The notes below the pieces were generated by a model. The model worked only from the letters and a program-made list of their open reading frames with translations, was not told the origin of the DNA and did no database searches. A stretch of DNA of 64,000 nucleotides. It comes from Chrysemys picta bellii. Taxonomy: Eukaryota > Chordata > Testudines > Emydidae. Location of the stretch: positions 41,902,882 to 41,966,881 of the forward strand of contig NC_088792.1 in NCBI RefSeq assembly GCF_011386835.1. The letters run 5' to 3'. Positions 21,643 to 33,740 of this stretch are shown here, piece after piece (the stretch's first letter is position 1; each line of letters starts with the position of its first letter). The translations under genes were made by a program, and so were the position numbers.

Positions 21643-24480
21643 CCTTTCTTCTGCATAGGAAGGTCTACAAACCCTTGAGACAGGGACCTATTATATATTT
21701 GACATACTACACCTTTTATATAGAACTATTCATAGATATGCCACTATTATATTAATAATAATGCTCAGTTAATTATCTGTGCACCGTAATCAGTTCCTGT
21801 TGTTTCTTAATTGCTCTGTGTGTTTACACATGCCTCCGACTGGACAGTAATATCCATCTGACAAATTGCAGAACCATGTGCTACATGTATTTGTCATGTT
21901 TCTGACTGCCTCATCTGCTTTCCATCCCTTAATCCATCTCCCCAGGACTTACTTTGATATTCCAAAGTAATATCAAAGCCTTGAGCAGCTTCATGTAGAC
22001 ACCATTTTTATAAAAACAATCTACCAGAGAAAGATTGCCTACACATGTTACAGGAAAAAACTAGAGTTTTTCAAATTATTACAGGAACCATTTTTGTATC
22101 TCTGCTTGTAAAACTAGGTCATGAGTTCAATTGTACAAGACTAAGAGAAAGTAATTAAAAAAAAAAGTTAAAAAAAATAAGCTAAAAATAGTTTATGCAT
22201 ATAAAAATGTTCTGCTTTTAAAGTCCTGTTATCTCATGCCTTTACAGGTCTAGAACAGACTTTTGGATCCCATTGAAGCAGGGAATCTCCCCTAATAAAG
22301 CTCCTGTTCTAGAACTAGAGGAAATTCCACATTTAGGGGAGAAAGAGCAATTATGTCTCTGAAAAATTGATCTTGCAATATATTTCAAGGCAATACTTAA
22401 ATTTTCCCCCTGTTTTTTTCCTCATCTAGTGTCACGGTTATTAAGTCATGCACATATCTGGGTATTTGTTTTTAAATAACTTGGATGAAGGTTGATTCTT
22501 ATTCTCACTGGTTTAGAAAACATGAAGGTTTTCAGAAACTTGTCTCAAATGCACAGTATTATGTGCTTTGACATATTAAAGGATTCTATAGCATCAACTA
22601 AAGCTGTCTACTTTTAATGTCTTTTGCATATTATATACAGCAAAAAATGAAGGATAGCTTTAGTAACAGACAGGAAATACCCTATATCAAGTTCTCTGCT
22701 GGTGCAACTCTTTGGACTTCAGTAGAGTTAGCCATCAGAGACTATGTCCCTCTAAATTTGTTGATTTCACATTACAATCTAGTTTCAGTCCCAGCTTTAT
22801 TTACAGTAGTAGCACAGTTATAAATTATTATTTTTAAACAGGCTTTTCTGTTTGCAATTTGTAAAGGCATTTCTAGAGGAAACTTAAAGATACATACTTT
22901 TTTGTAAGAGTTACACTTTTTTAAAAAAATTAAGCAATCTCCCTAAAAAACTTTCCAGTTTTCCTTAGATTATTGGACCTCAATATTTACAGTATTCCCT
23001 GCACCTACTGTAGAGAGTATTTAGAGAATACTTCAAATATTATTTATTAAATAGAGCAAAATAAGAAAGTTTTTAAAGGTGACCACTATAAATGTAGGCT
23101 TCATGAAATTCCTAGGTTAATACACAAGGGTACTGAAATCCTCTGTTTCATCTCATTGACAATGCTTTAAAACCAGAGGGGACAGGTTGTTGCTCTAAGC
23201 ATCATTTTTTATATATCTAGACTCCATGGAACCATGGAGTGCAGTCCAACTTGTGTGATTTAGATCATCATTTTTCCAAGGTGGATAATTTGCAGTTTAC
23301 TGTGCAGTGATCTTTCAGATAAGACTTTAAAAAAAACAAAGTTGTGGCTGATCTGCATAAATATAAACCAACATGGCAGTTTACGGATAAAGGTTTGCTT
23401 GTCTGTTCTAGGCCAAAATTGTCCCTTCCTCTTACTATTGCAGCATTCTGTGTGTTGGTTGGTTGCTACTCTCCACTTCAGAGATGGCTGCACTTCAGTG
23501 ATATTTTATGTATATGGTTTGTGAAGAGGTTTGGGATAAAAGAGGGTGTGTAAATTGTGAAATATATTAATTTTCAAAGTTCTCCATTGTAAAACTTCTA
23601 CTGGGATCATTAAAACATTGGGCAATATATCTCAACCCCGATTTGAAGGACCATCGGTAGGCATGAGAGAGAAGTTCAGTCTGCTTGACTTTCTTGACAA
23701 GATTGACAACAAATGTCAGTTATGAAAGATTTTTTTGAAATGTGGCCACCTGTCCATTATGAAATTGACTGAGATTCTCAACTCACTTCATAAAGACCAA
23801 GGAGTAGTCTTCTAACAGTTATGACTTTCAGTCAGTGCTATCAAACGATTTAGTCTTTTGATAATTAATATAAAGCATAATATAAAAAAAGATTACACAG
23901 ACAATACAAATAAGTATTTATAATTTGTTTATTTATTAACTTACAAAATGTGTTTTTCCACATGTCTCAGAGGCAAACAAATCCATAGCCACATGTGACT
24001 TCTTGATTATCACTATGTTGCAGATCACGGCAGTTTGGAGCATCATAGGAGCACCAGCGATAGAACTCAAATTCTCTAGCTTCAGAATCATAAACACTTA
24101 GGCCCGTATGCCCAAAAGGGGTTAGGCACCTAAGTCCCCAAGTCCCACTTTTGGAATGACTCTGATGCACAAACTCCCTCCGAACTTGTACACACCTAGG
24201 TTTTTGCAGTAAAAATTCTCTAGGTGCCTTTGTTTCGGCTTCTGAGCACCCATACTGCTGCCTCCCTCTAGGTGTCTATCTCCCACCTAAGCCCAAGAGT
24301 GATTCACAAACCAGAGGAAGATAGGTGTTCAGTCACCTAAGCAGCATGCATGGTCTAGAGGCCATCTAGCTGATCAGGCTCTTCAGGTGAGTTCACACAA
24401 AACAGCCAGAGGTGGACCTCCCTCATAACTTTTAGCACAGTGGGTAGGATTCCCACATCCCAGGTGAGTGACACCCCAGG
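20983..24480. other. Intergenic, AT-rich, no gene recognised
   Basis: AT-rich sequence with a 33-base A run at about 21610-21640. No open frame with family similarity and no clear splice-bordered exon. A repeat-like block at about 24090-24330 (aggcacctaagtccc motifs) resembles one at 49085-49160. Confidence 0.5.
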
Positions 24481-24506
24481 TTAAGTCACCCCCTCCACCT
24501 AAGATG

Positions 24507-24700
24507 TACACCTCAACCACGATATAATGCTGTCCTCGGGAGCCAAAAAATCTTACCGCGTTATAGGTGACGTTGCGTTATATCGAACTTGCTTTGATCC
24601 ACTGGAGTGCACAGCCCCGCCCCCTCCTGGAGCGCTGCTTTACCGCATTATATCCGAATTTGTGTTATATCGGGTAGCGTTATATCGAGATAAAGGTGTA
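24507..24700. mobile_element. MITE with TA-flanked cacctc termini (Tc1/mariner-like)
   Basis: Begins tacacctcaaccacgatata and ends tatatcgagataaaggtgta; the ends are inverted. The element can be bounded by TA, the mariner-type target. A second copy at 40915-41093 shares the interior (ccaaaaaatctta, ttgctttgatccactggagt), which confirms a family. The TA duplication and superfamily are inferred. Confidence 0.7.
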
Positions 24701-24902
24701 GATCACCATTCACATGCCTGCTTTAACTTGAGCTATGGGATATTCTGCTGTGGGGTTTCCTCAATCTCCCGTTGAAGCTGTTGCACTCTGGATAAATAAT
24801 TAAGGAGGCATTGGCGCAGGGGGACCAGATCCTGGATCTCTTTCTTCTCAGCTGAAAGCTCAAACCATCAGGCTATAGAGTCAATCTCATACCTATCATC
24901 TC

Positions 24903-24979
24903 ATCCGAAGAAGTGAGGTTTTTACTCACGAAAGCTTATGCCCAAATAAATCTGTTAGTCTTTAAGGTGCCACCAGACT
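24903..24979 (+). mobile_element. Short Penelope-like fragment with hammerhead-like core
   Basis: 77-bp insertion flanked by an 18-bp duplication (24885-24902 and 24980-24997, tctcatacctatcrtctc, one mismatch). It starts atccgaagaagtgag and ends ggtgccaccagact. A ccgaaga box (24905-24911), a gtgag/ctcac stem and gaaa (24930-24933) resemble a hammerhead core with U4 changed to C. The longer palindromic copies at 36267 and 63372 contain the same sequence. Confidence 0.7.
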
Positions 24980-25422
24980 TCTCATACCTATCGTCTCTCT
25001 CAAATAACTTCTCTTCCTCCTCATCTCCTCTTCTTGTTAAAACAGCATAAGCACCTAATGCCAAGAGGGTTTATAGCTCAGAACCCCAAGCACAGATGGA
25101 TGCCTCCTTGCAGACAGGGGCAGGGCTTAGCACATACTCCTCTTGTCACAATCTCCCATTGGATATCTTAGGCAGCTCCCTGCCTAGAATGCTGGCTTTT
25201 GTGAATTGCAGACTAACCGTACAGGTACACAGCAAATTCTGAGTGTGGGCCACCATGGTGCCATTATAAAGCCGGAACTGCTCAGAGCCTCCCTGGTGAA
25301 ATGACTCAGGCTTGCAGGGCTCACACATTCAGGTCCAGGCTGGAGCCCAGGCTCTGAAACTCAGCAAGGTGGGAGGGTCTTGAAACCCAGGCTGCAGCAC
25401 AAGTCTGAACATGTAGACATAC

Positions 25423-26126
25423 TGTAAGAGGGTCCGGACTCACCCCTGTGGCGCCTCCTGCTGGTCGTCTCGGGAATTAGCTCACCAGCCTCTGGAGGCA
25501 CCCTCTGCAGGCCGGTGATCCGCCTTGTCCTCTTCTGTACTGGCCCCCGTGTCCCTCCCAAGACCCCGGTGCCCCTTGCTCTGGGTGCTGCCCCTTGGCA
25601 ATACCCACACACGCTGGGTCTCCCCTCCCTGGGCAACCCCCACCTGCTATCCCCACCTTGCCTCAGCACTAGGCCACTGCCAGTCACCAACTAGCCCCCG
25701 CTCCCTGGGGCAGACTGCAGTATAGGCCACTCATCACTGGCAAGGAGGGTTTGGACCTGCTGCCTTGGCCTAGCCCTGGGCTGCCCTCTGCAACCCCCAG
25801 TACCCCTTGGCCTTCCGCTAGGCTGCAGCCTGGGGCTATCCAGGCTGGAGCTCCCCAGCTCCTCAGCCTGTCCCCAGCCCTGCTCCATTCAGGTACGCTA
25901 TCTCGAGCTTGCTGCAGCCAGGCCCTTCTCTCTCTGAGTGCAGAGAGAGACTCTTCTGAGCTCCTGGCTCCCAGCCTCTTATATAGGGCCAGCTGAGGCC
26001 TGATTGGGGCATGGCCCAGCCGTGGCTACTTCCTCAGTCAGCCCAGTAGCTTTTCCCTTTGCCCCTGCCCTCTGCCAGGGCTGTTTTAAACCCCTCAGGC
26101 AGGAGTAGGGTAACCACCCTGCTACA
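25423..26126 (-). mobile_element. Solo LTR, 704 bp, minus orientation
   Basis: Plus-strand borders are tgtaagagggtcc and ccctgctaca, flanked by the 5-bp duplication catac (25418-25422, 26127-26131). Read on the minus strand it starts tgtagcaggg and has a TATA box (tatataagagg, about 25985-25975). A leader repetitive in agagag follows, so transcription would run leftwards. No AATAAA was found. Confidence 0.75.
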
Positions 26127-26131
26127 CATAC

Positions 26132-26853
26132 CCTATGGTGCCAGTCTCTTCCCATTCATTATATAGGAGTTTAGGCACTGAACTCAGGCTTTGTGAATCA
26201 GTGATTTTCTAGGCACTTAAAGCTTAGATGTTATGATGCTCAATGTCACAATGCTTAACTCCTTTTGTGCATTCAGGTCCTACAGCTAAAGAAAATTTTC
26301 CATTAACGGGTAGCACTGTTGAGGCTATGACATCCAGGTAAACAGTTCTGAATCCACTGTGGTACAGATACACAGACTATTCTGTTTTATATTACCTTAG
26401 TCAGACAAAACTTACCTGAGAATAGAAAAATACAGCCAAATGAAACCCTCCACCCTAGTGATTTTACAGAATGAACAGAAAAAAAGACTGTGTTGTATCA
26501 CATTTTAATTATATTCTCAAGTTAGTCATGACTGAAATTAATAGTTATTAAAGACATTTTTTCCACCCTTACTGAATTTTACAATCCAGACCAAATTTGA
26601 TTTGGCAGCAATGAAATGTGCACATGTTGAAACATGATTTGCCTCTGGAATAAATGAAAAATACAAACAGCTTAAGGGATAATAATTTTCTCTGCACTGT
26701 TATATTTTTATAATATCTGCACTGTATCCTCTAGCTACTTACTTTTAAGTCACTTAAAATGGAATGGAATTTTAAGTACATCAGCATTCCACTTCTGTAT
26801 GTTAAAGCCTTACATTGAAACAAAACGTTCACTACCCATTGGCTTGCAGGAAA
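26132..26853. other. Intergenic, no gene recognised
   Basis: Low-complexity AT-rich DNA with short repeat-like pieces; nothing supportable. Confidence 0.5.
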
Positions 26854-29651
26854 ATAACGTAAGAGCAGCCATACTGGGTCAGATCAAAGGTCCATCTAGC
26901 CCAGTATCCTGTCTTCCAACAGTGGCCAATGCCAGGTGCCCCAGAGGGAATGAACAGAACAGGTAATCATCAAGTGATCCATTCCTTGTCTCCCATTCCC
27001 AGCTTCTGGCAAACAGAGGCTAGGGACACCATCCCAGCCCATCCTGGCTAATAGCCAATAATGAACCTATCCTCCATGAACGTATCTAGTTCTTTTTTGA
27101 ACCCTGTTATAGTCTTGGCCTTCACAACATCCTCTGGCAAGGAGTTCCACAGGTTGACTGTCTGTTGTGTGAAAATATTCTTCTTTTTGTTTGTTTTAAA
27201 CCTGCTATCTGTTCATTTCATTTGGTGACCCCTAGTTCATGTGTTATGAGAAGGAGTAAATAACACTTCCTTATCTACTTTCTCCACACCAGTCATGGTT
27301 TAATAGACCTCTATCACATCCCCCCTTAGTCGTCTCTTTTCAAAGCTGAAAAGTCTCAGTCTTATTAATCTCTCCTCCTATGGAAGCCGTTCCATACCCC
27401 TAATAATTTTTGTTGCCCTTTTCTGAATCTTTTCCAATTCCAATATATCTTTTTTGAGATGAGGCGACCACATCTGCACGCAGTATTCAAGATGTGGGCA
27501 TACCATGGATTTATATAGAGGCAATATGATATGTTCTGTCTTATCTATCCCTTTCTTAATGATTCCCAAAATTCTGTTTGCTTTTTTGACTGCTGTTGCA
27601 CATTGAGTGGATGTTTTCAGAAAAATATCCACAATGACTCCAAGATCTCATTCTTGAGTGGTAACAGCTAATTTTATATGTATAGTTGGGATTATGTTTT
27701 TCAACATGCATTACTTTGCATTTATCAACATTGAATTTCATCTGCCATTTTGTTGCCCAGTCACCCAGTTTTAAGAAATCCTTTTGTAGTTTTTTGCAAT
27801 CTGCCTGGGACTTAGCTATCTTGAGTAGTTTTGTATCATCTGCAAATTTTGCCACCTCACTGTTTACCCCTTTTTCCAGATCATTTATAAATATGTCTCC
27901 CTCGGGAGACACCACTATTTACCTCTTTCAATTCTGAATACTGACCATTTATTCCTACCCTTTGTTTCCTATCTTTTAACCAGTTACCAATCCATGAGAG
28001 GATCTTCCCTCTTATCCCATGACAACTTACTTACCTTAAGAGCCTTTGGTGAGCCTTTGGTGAGGGCTTTCTGATCGCCCTTGTCCACGTGCTTGTTGAC
28101 CCCCCTCAAAGAATTCTAGTAGATTGGTGAGGTATGATTTCCTTTTACAAAAACCATGTTGACTTTTCCCCAACAAATTATGTTCATCTACGTGTTTGAC
28201 AATTTTATTCTTTACTATAGTTTCAACCAGTTTGGCTGGTACTGAAGTCAGGTTTACCGGCCTGTAATTGCCGGGATCACCTGTGGAGCCCTTTTAAATT
28301 GGTGTCACATTAGCTATTCTCCAGTTGTTTGGTACAGATGCTGATTTAAATGATAGGTTACAACCTACAGTTCTGCAATTTCACATTTTATTTCCTTCAG
28401 AACTGTTGGGTGAATACCATCTGGTCCTGGTGACTTATTACTGTTTAATTTATCAATTTGTTCCTAAACCTCCTCTAATGATACCTCCATCTGGGACAGT
28501 CCCTCAGATTTGTCACCTAAAAAGAATGGTTCAGGTTTGGGAATCTCCCTTTTACCCTCAGCAGTGAAGACAGATGCAAAGAATTTAATTTCTACGCACT
28601 AGCCTTATCGTGCTCCTTTAGAATCTCAATCGTCCAGTGGCCCCACTGGTTGTTTTGCAGGCTTCCTGCTTCTGATGTACTTAAAAAAATTGCTATTCCT
28701 TTTTGAGTCTTTGGCTAGTTTTTCTTCAAATTCTTTTTTGGCCTTCCTAATTATATTTTTACACTTCATTTGCCAGAGTTTATTCTACTTTCTATTTTCC
28801 TCAATAGGATTTAACTTCCACTTTTTAAAGGATGCCTTTTTGTCTCTCACTGCTTCTTTTACTTTGTGGTTTAGCCACGGTGACACTTTTTTGGTTCTCT
28901 TACTTTGTTTTTTAATTTGGGGTATACATTTAAGTTGAGCCTCTATTATGGTGTCTTTTAAAAGTTTCCATTCGGCTTGCAGGGATTTCACTTTTGGCAC
29001 TTTTAATTTCTGTTTAACTAACTTCTCATTTTTGTGTTGTCCCCCTTTCTGAAATTAGATGCTACAGTGTTGGGCTGCTGTGGTGTTTTCCCCGCCACAG
29101 GGATGCTTAATTTAATTATATTATGGTCACTATTACCAAGCGGTCCAGCTATAATCACTTCTCGAGCCAGATCCTGTGCTCCACTTAGGACTAAATCAAG
29201 AGTTGCCTCTCCTCTTGTGGGTTCTAGAACTAGATGCTCCAAGAAGCAATCATTTAAGGTCTCAAGAAAATTTATCTCTGCATCCTGTCCTGAGGTGACA
29301 TGTACCCAATCAATATGGGGATAGTTGAAATCTCCAATTATCATTGAGTTTTTTTATTTTTATAGCCTCCCTAATCTCCCTGAGCATTTCACAGTCACTA
29401 TCATCAGCCGGGTGAGGGAGTCGGTAATATATCCCTCCTGCTATATTATTAGAGCATGGAATTACTATCCATAGAGCTTCTATGGTACAATTTGATTCAT
29501 TTAAGATTTTTATTTCATTTGATAAATATGATATAGTGCCTCTCCCACACCAGCACAAGCTGTTCTGTCCTTCTGATATATTTTGTAATTTTGTACCCTG
29601 GTATTACTGTGTCCCACTGATTATCCTCATTCCACCAAGTTTCTGTGATGC

Positions 29652-29730
<79 letters not shown>

Positions 29731-29750
29731 CATCATAAAACCAAGAGTGC
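26854..29750 (-). pseudogene. CR1 LINE, long minus-strand copy
   Basis: From right to left on the minus strand: endonuclease pieces (ITETWWNEDNQW near 29640; MIIGDFNYPHIDWVH from 29344; LGNSDHNIIKL), linker (KVSPWLNHKVKEAVRDK near 28890), then reverse transcriptase with FADDTKLL near 27850 and a C-terminal segment (LPLYKSMVCPHLEYCVQMW from about 27520). The 3' UTR (gcccagtatcctgtcttcca near 26910) ends with agtatggctgctctta at about 26854. Frames are broken by several stops; a (TA)36 run lies at the 5' edge. Confidence 0.88.
29655..29727. repeat. (TA)n microsatellite
   Basis: About 36 uninterrupted TA units at the 5' edge of the 26.9-29.7 kb CR1. Confidence 0.97.
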
Positions 29751-29807
29751 CCCAAAAGAATTTGGTACCCCACTTCTGAAACTATTTTTGTTTGGCATTC
29801 CATTTAC

Positions 29808-29860
29808 ATATATATATATACACACACATAGATAGATAGATATATACACACACACACTTT
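29808..29860. repeat. (TA)n(CA)n(GATA)n compound microsatellite
   Basis: Short runs of ta, ca, gata and ca in succession. Confidence 0.9.
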
Positions 29861-30967
29861 TAATTTTTCTTCTTACTTCAAATCCGTATGGATTTTTTGT
29901 TAGCTATTTAAGACATGTTTTGTTCACGTGTCTGTTATGTACGTTTGACTCTAGGTATCAAGTTCAGTCATGATAACACAGTGTACCCCATCCCCCTTTT
30001 GTTCTGGGGGTACACTTTTGAACAATTATTTCTAAATTAGAACTGGTTAGGCCAGTTGTAAGGATATAGTCTATTTCCAGACAGACTATACTAATTGGCA
30101 GTCTGGTGGTCAGCCCAAATTGCAGTGAGCTTATTTTTTAGAGTAAAGACAAAAATATTATGACCATCAAAGGAAGGTCAATTGGAGTTCCAGGGAGCGT
30201 GTTCAGTGGAGGAATGCTCATACCTGGCATCCATATTTAATGTAGCACACATGCCCAGCGTAGCAGCATGAGGTTTTTAGCAGCTGTCCTTGAGTGGTAT
30301 GAGCCAGAAAAGAAGTCATACAGATAGACTCAGGAACAGAACAGATACTGAGACCAAACTTCCAGCCAAGGTATCAGACAGATACAGGACTCACCCCCTC
30401 AGTATTTTAATTTTAGTTTTCCAGGGATATCCTTTGTTATAAATTGCTTTTTACTTGGAACTGGGGACACAGAGAAAGTGGATTCTCAGAACAAAGGAAG
30501 TGTCAATAGCATATCTAATCCCATACCCTGTCTTCAACAGTGGTCGGTAACAAATCTTTAGAGGAGGATGTAAGATCTTCATAATGGATATTTATACCGA
30601 AATATGGCTAAAAGGACATTTCTTCTTAGTCCCAGACTGTGACAATGCATTGTAAAAACTGCAGTATAAAATTGATTTACCATGTAAAATTTTATCTAAT
30701 GAGTAACTCTGGATATTTTCTCTTATCCCAGTACATCTACTCCTTTTTTATTTCTGTTAAACTATTTCCCTCAGCACTAAGTTATATGGTTAATTACTCA
30801 TTGTGTTAAGACAATTTTCTTTTATCAATTTAAAATGTGCTGCCTTTTCCTCCAAGTGTGTTCCTTTCGTCTTATATTAAGTATGCAAATGAAGATGTCT
30901 GAATCAGGTAGCTGGAGCTCTCCTGGGGTCATGATACCACTGGAATTAGACAAATATTCATATATAT

Positions 30968-31130
30968 ATGAAACAAGGTAGGTGAGATAATATCTTTTAT
31001 TGGACCAACTTCTGCTGGTGGAAGGTACAAGATTTCAAACTACACAGAGCTCTTCTTCAGGTCTGGGGAAAGAAATCCGAGTGTCTGAGCTAAATACAAG
31101 TTGGGACAGATAGTTAAGCTTCAGGGGCAA
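30968..31130 (-). mobile_element. Penelope-like element terminal fragment (family 2)
   Basis: Minus strand reads ccagacctgaagaagagctc, then gaaa, then ccaacagaagttggtcca-like sequence and a taccttgtttc end. The same terminal sequence occurs at 39944-40085 next to a GIY-YIG coding remnant, which identifies the family. The ctgaaga...gaaa arrangement is hammerhead-like, although the stem is decayed here. Confidence 0.65.
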
Positions 31131-31915
31131 TGTGGGTAGGAGATCACTTGAAAAAATATTCACAAACAGTTATTGAACTTTTGAAAACAACTTCACTTTG
31201 CCTGTGTGATAGGGTACTCGGACGGCCAGGCAGCCTAGCTGTTAGTGCACCTCGCTTCTGGCCAGGGTAGATTTGATTTAAATCAAGTTGATTTAAATCA
31301 CTAGGCAGGAAGACTCGATTTAATCATGGATTTCTACATAAAAATGCATTCTTGTTGGTTGTTATAATCTTAATACATATTCTTCATAACTCAGAAATAG
31401 ATGTAGGTTTCATTTTTAGAAGGTACAAACTATACATTTTTAAGTGATTTATTTTGAAAACTTTTCAGATTAGTTTTATAGCTATATCAGAGAATGAGTG
31501 ACTGTTTGGTTATTTCATTTACCAAGGGGAATTGAAGCAGATATTTATGAAGTCATTGGGAGGTGAACTATTTCCAGTTCAACAGGTTAATCATTAATAT
31601 TTGGAGGATTTTCTTGCCATGCTGTATTAGGAGGAGAACATCACCAGACAGACATTTAAATTGTTTTATTTAACTAAAACAACAACGTTATGTATTCTGG
31701 ATTTTTTTCTTCAACAGCAAACATAATACTTTAACAAAACAAGCATATGAATTTTTGAATTGAGTTAAACATTCAAGATTTTTTTTAATCAGGTTTGTTT
31801 TTGTTAAAATTGTTTTTAACTAAAATAGTTAAATGAAATATTAAAAAAAAAATTAAATTGACTATGTCAGTGAGGTCAACATGAGAAACTTAAAATATTG
31901 GCTTCTGCAGCTAAC

Positions 31916-32764
31916 TCAGTTGTCTTCACCTTCATTTTCCTGTTTGTTTTTCTTTTCCAGATTATGAACAAACTTTCCTGCTTTTTCAGGTCTCAAACAA
32001 TTTCTCAATTTGGAATGAATTAGTCCAAAGGAAGAAAATATTCTTTCTACACCAGCAGAAGAAGCTACTGCTGTTAAAAGTGAGATTATCACTTCAACAG
32101 TCTCTGAATCCAAATGCTTAAGTGACTTCCACCAGTTCACTGGTGTGACTTTCTTTAAAGCATCATCAGCAAACATATATGTTAGGGTTACCATATGTCC
32201 GGTTTTTCCCAGACATGTCCAGCTTTTTGGTAATCAAACCCCCATCCGGGGGGAATTTCCAAAAAGCCGAACATGTCCGGGAAAAATACTCCCTGGCTTA
32301 CCTTAGAGTGGGCGCCGGGGGCTGCTGTGCTCCCTGACTCCTGGGCTCTGTAAGAGCCGAGTTGCCCAAGCGCTACCGGCTTCGGGCAGCCCCCATGCCT
32401 CTGGACCCTGCGCCCCCGGCCGGGCACTTCCCCTCCCGGGCTCCAGGGGTGCAGGGGAAGCGCCGGCCGGGGGCGCAGGGTCTGGAGGCTGCCTGGCAAG
32501 CCATGAAGCCGGTAGCGCTCGGGCAGCCCTTTTCGCGTGGCTGGGAGGGAGGAGGGGGAATGCGGGGCGCTCAGGGGAGGGGGCGGAGTTAGGGCGGGGA
32601 CTTTGGGGAACGGGCGGAGTTGGGGCAGGGGCGGGGTGGGAAAGGGGCAGGGCCAGGGCCCTGTGGAGTGTCCTCTTTTTTTATTTTTTAAATATGGTAA
32701 CCCTAATATATGTCTTAAATGGTTCTTATTCCCAAACTGGGTCTCTTTTACGGCCTGCTGCCAT
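31916..32764 (-). pseudogene. hAT transposase remnant: zf-BED start joined to dimerisation domain
   Basis: Minus strand: an ATG at 32764 opens MAAGRKRDPVWE, typical of the start of zf-BED hAT proteins, then TAA at 32728-32726. In the same frame, after removal of the MITE at 32183-32705, the reading continues KTYMFADDALKKVTP and then SSAGVERIFSSFGLIHSKLR (hAT C-terminal dimerisation domain), ending EGEDN at 31916. The catalytic core is missing: an internal deletion joined the two ends. Confidence 0.8.
32183..32705. mobile_element. hAT MITE nested in the hAT remnant, 523 bp
   Basis: Perfect 14-bp terminal inverted repeat tagggttaccatat and a perfect 8-bp duplication atatatgt at 32175-32182 and 32706-32713. 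Very GC-rich interior (gccggccgggggcgcag). Non-coding. Confidence 0.93.
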
Positions 32765-33667
32765 TATAGGTTTTCCCTTCTAGTGAGCGAAGGGTATGGT
32801 AGATCTCAAATCAATGAAGGCTACACTCAGAAAGACCTCAAGACTTCTGGAATATGCCGCTCAAACAGTTTCACTTTTGTTTCTACTGCCTGTCCCGTCC
32901 GTCTCACATTTATCTCCCGACTTCTTCTCCTTGTCCAGATCTAGGATGCCCCCAACAATTTTCTATTCATTGAACTTTTTGAAACTTTTCACTTTTAGAG
33001 AGAGGTAAGGGATTGATTCTGTGTTCACAAATTTGCAGAGGGACAATAGGGTTGAGGTCTGTTATTTCTCACCTCTCTATATTATTTTTTTATTTATTTA
33101 AAATCATTTTTGCTGTTAACAAACATGTTATCTCTGGAGACACAAATCTACAGTTTGAGAACTGCAAAACTAACCATATCTGATGGTATCGTCTAGACTG
33201 AGCACTGAGTCCCATTGGGTAGATAGAAAGATTAACCTAAATAATCTATTCAGAAGCCCCTGGAATCCCATAAGATTGGGTCCCTAATCCATGAACTATT
33301 GGAACTCATTTACAAAACTTTTATTAAACTTTACATGAATATATTGTCTCATACTATAGAATTAGAATTTATAATTCCTATTCCATGATGAGATATCTTT
33401 GAGCTATAATGTGTCTTTAGATAGGCTTTTTCCTCAAAAAGCATTTTATAAAAAAAAATCCGATTTAAATAAAAAAAATCGGATTTTTTAAAATCATTGA
33501 TTTTTATCCATCCTGCTTCTGGTCCTCATTCTTTCCTGGCAGCAGTGACTGGTTCCTGACCTTAGGCTGGGAACCTTCTGGCCTCCACTTGCATCAGGAC
33601 CCGCTTGGCAAGTTGGATGTAAGGTAGGAGGGGCTTAGCTCCACTGTTTCTTTATAATCAAATACTA

Positions 33668-33740
33668 CAGTTCACGCAGCTAACGTAACTCAAATTGCGT
33701 ACCTTAGATCGACTTTTCCCTGTAGTGTAGACCTGCCCTC
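33668..33740. mobile_element. Harbinger MITE end fragment
   Basis: Contains gtaccttagatcgactt and ctgtagtgtagacctgccc, the right terminal repeat of the same family as 49942-50235; the left half is missing. Confidence 0.6.

Larger units (their letters stand above)
31263..33515 (-). mobile_element. hAT transposon deletion derivative, 2,253 bp including a nested MITE
   Basis: Termini cagggtagatttgatttaaa and gatttttatccatcctg are inverted (CAGGxTxGAT), with subterminal gatttaaatc repeats. Flanking 8-bp sequences are cttctggc (31255-31262) and cttctggt (33516-33523), 7 of 8 identical. The host DNA on both sides (tgtgatagggtactcgg at 31205; gcagcagtgactgg at 33540) looks like one older repeat split by the insertion. 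Without the nested 523-bp MITE and one duplication the element is 1,722 bp. Confidence 0.85.

Noticed and set aside
24430..24900. Possible tRNA-derived SINE (gtgggtagga... segment)
   Set aside because: No convincing A and B boxes with correct spacing or a tRNA fold could be traced.
31203..31262. LTR start (tgtgatagggtactcgg) split by the hAT element
   Set aside because: The flanks look like one older repeat, but I could not define its other end, so it is only mentioned in the hAT entry.
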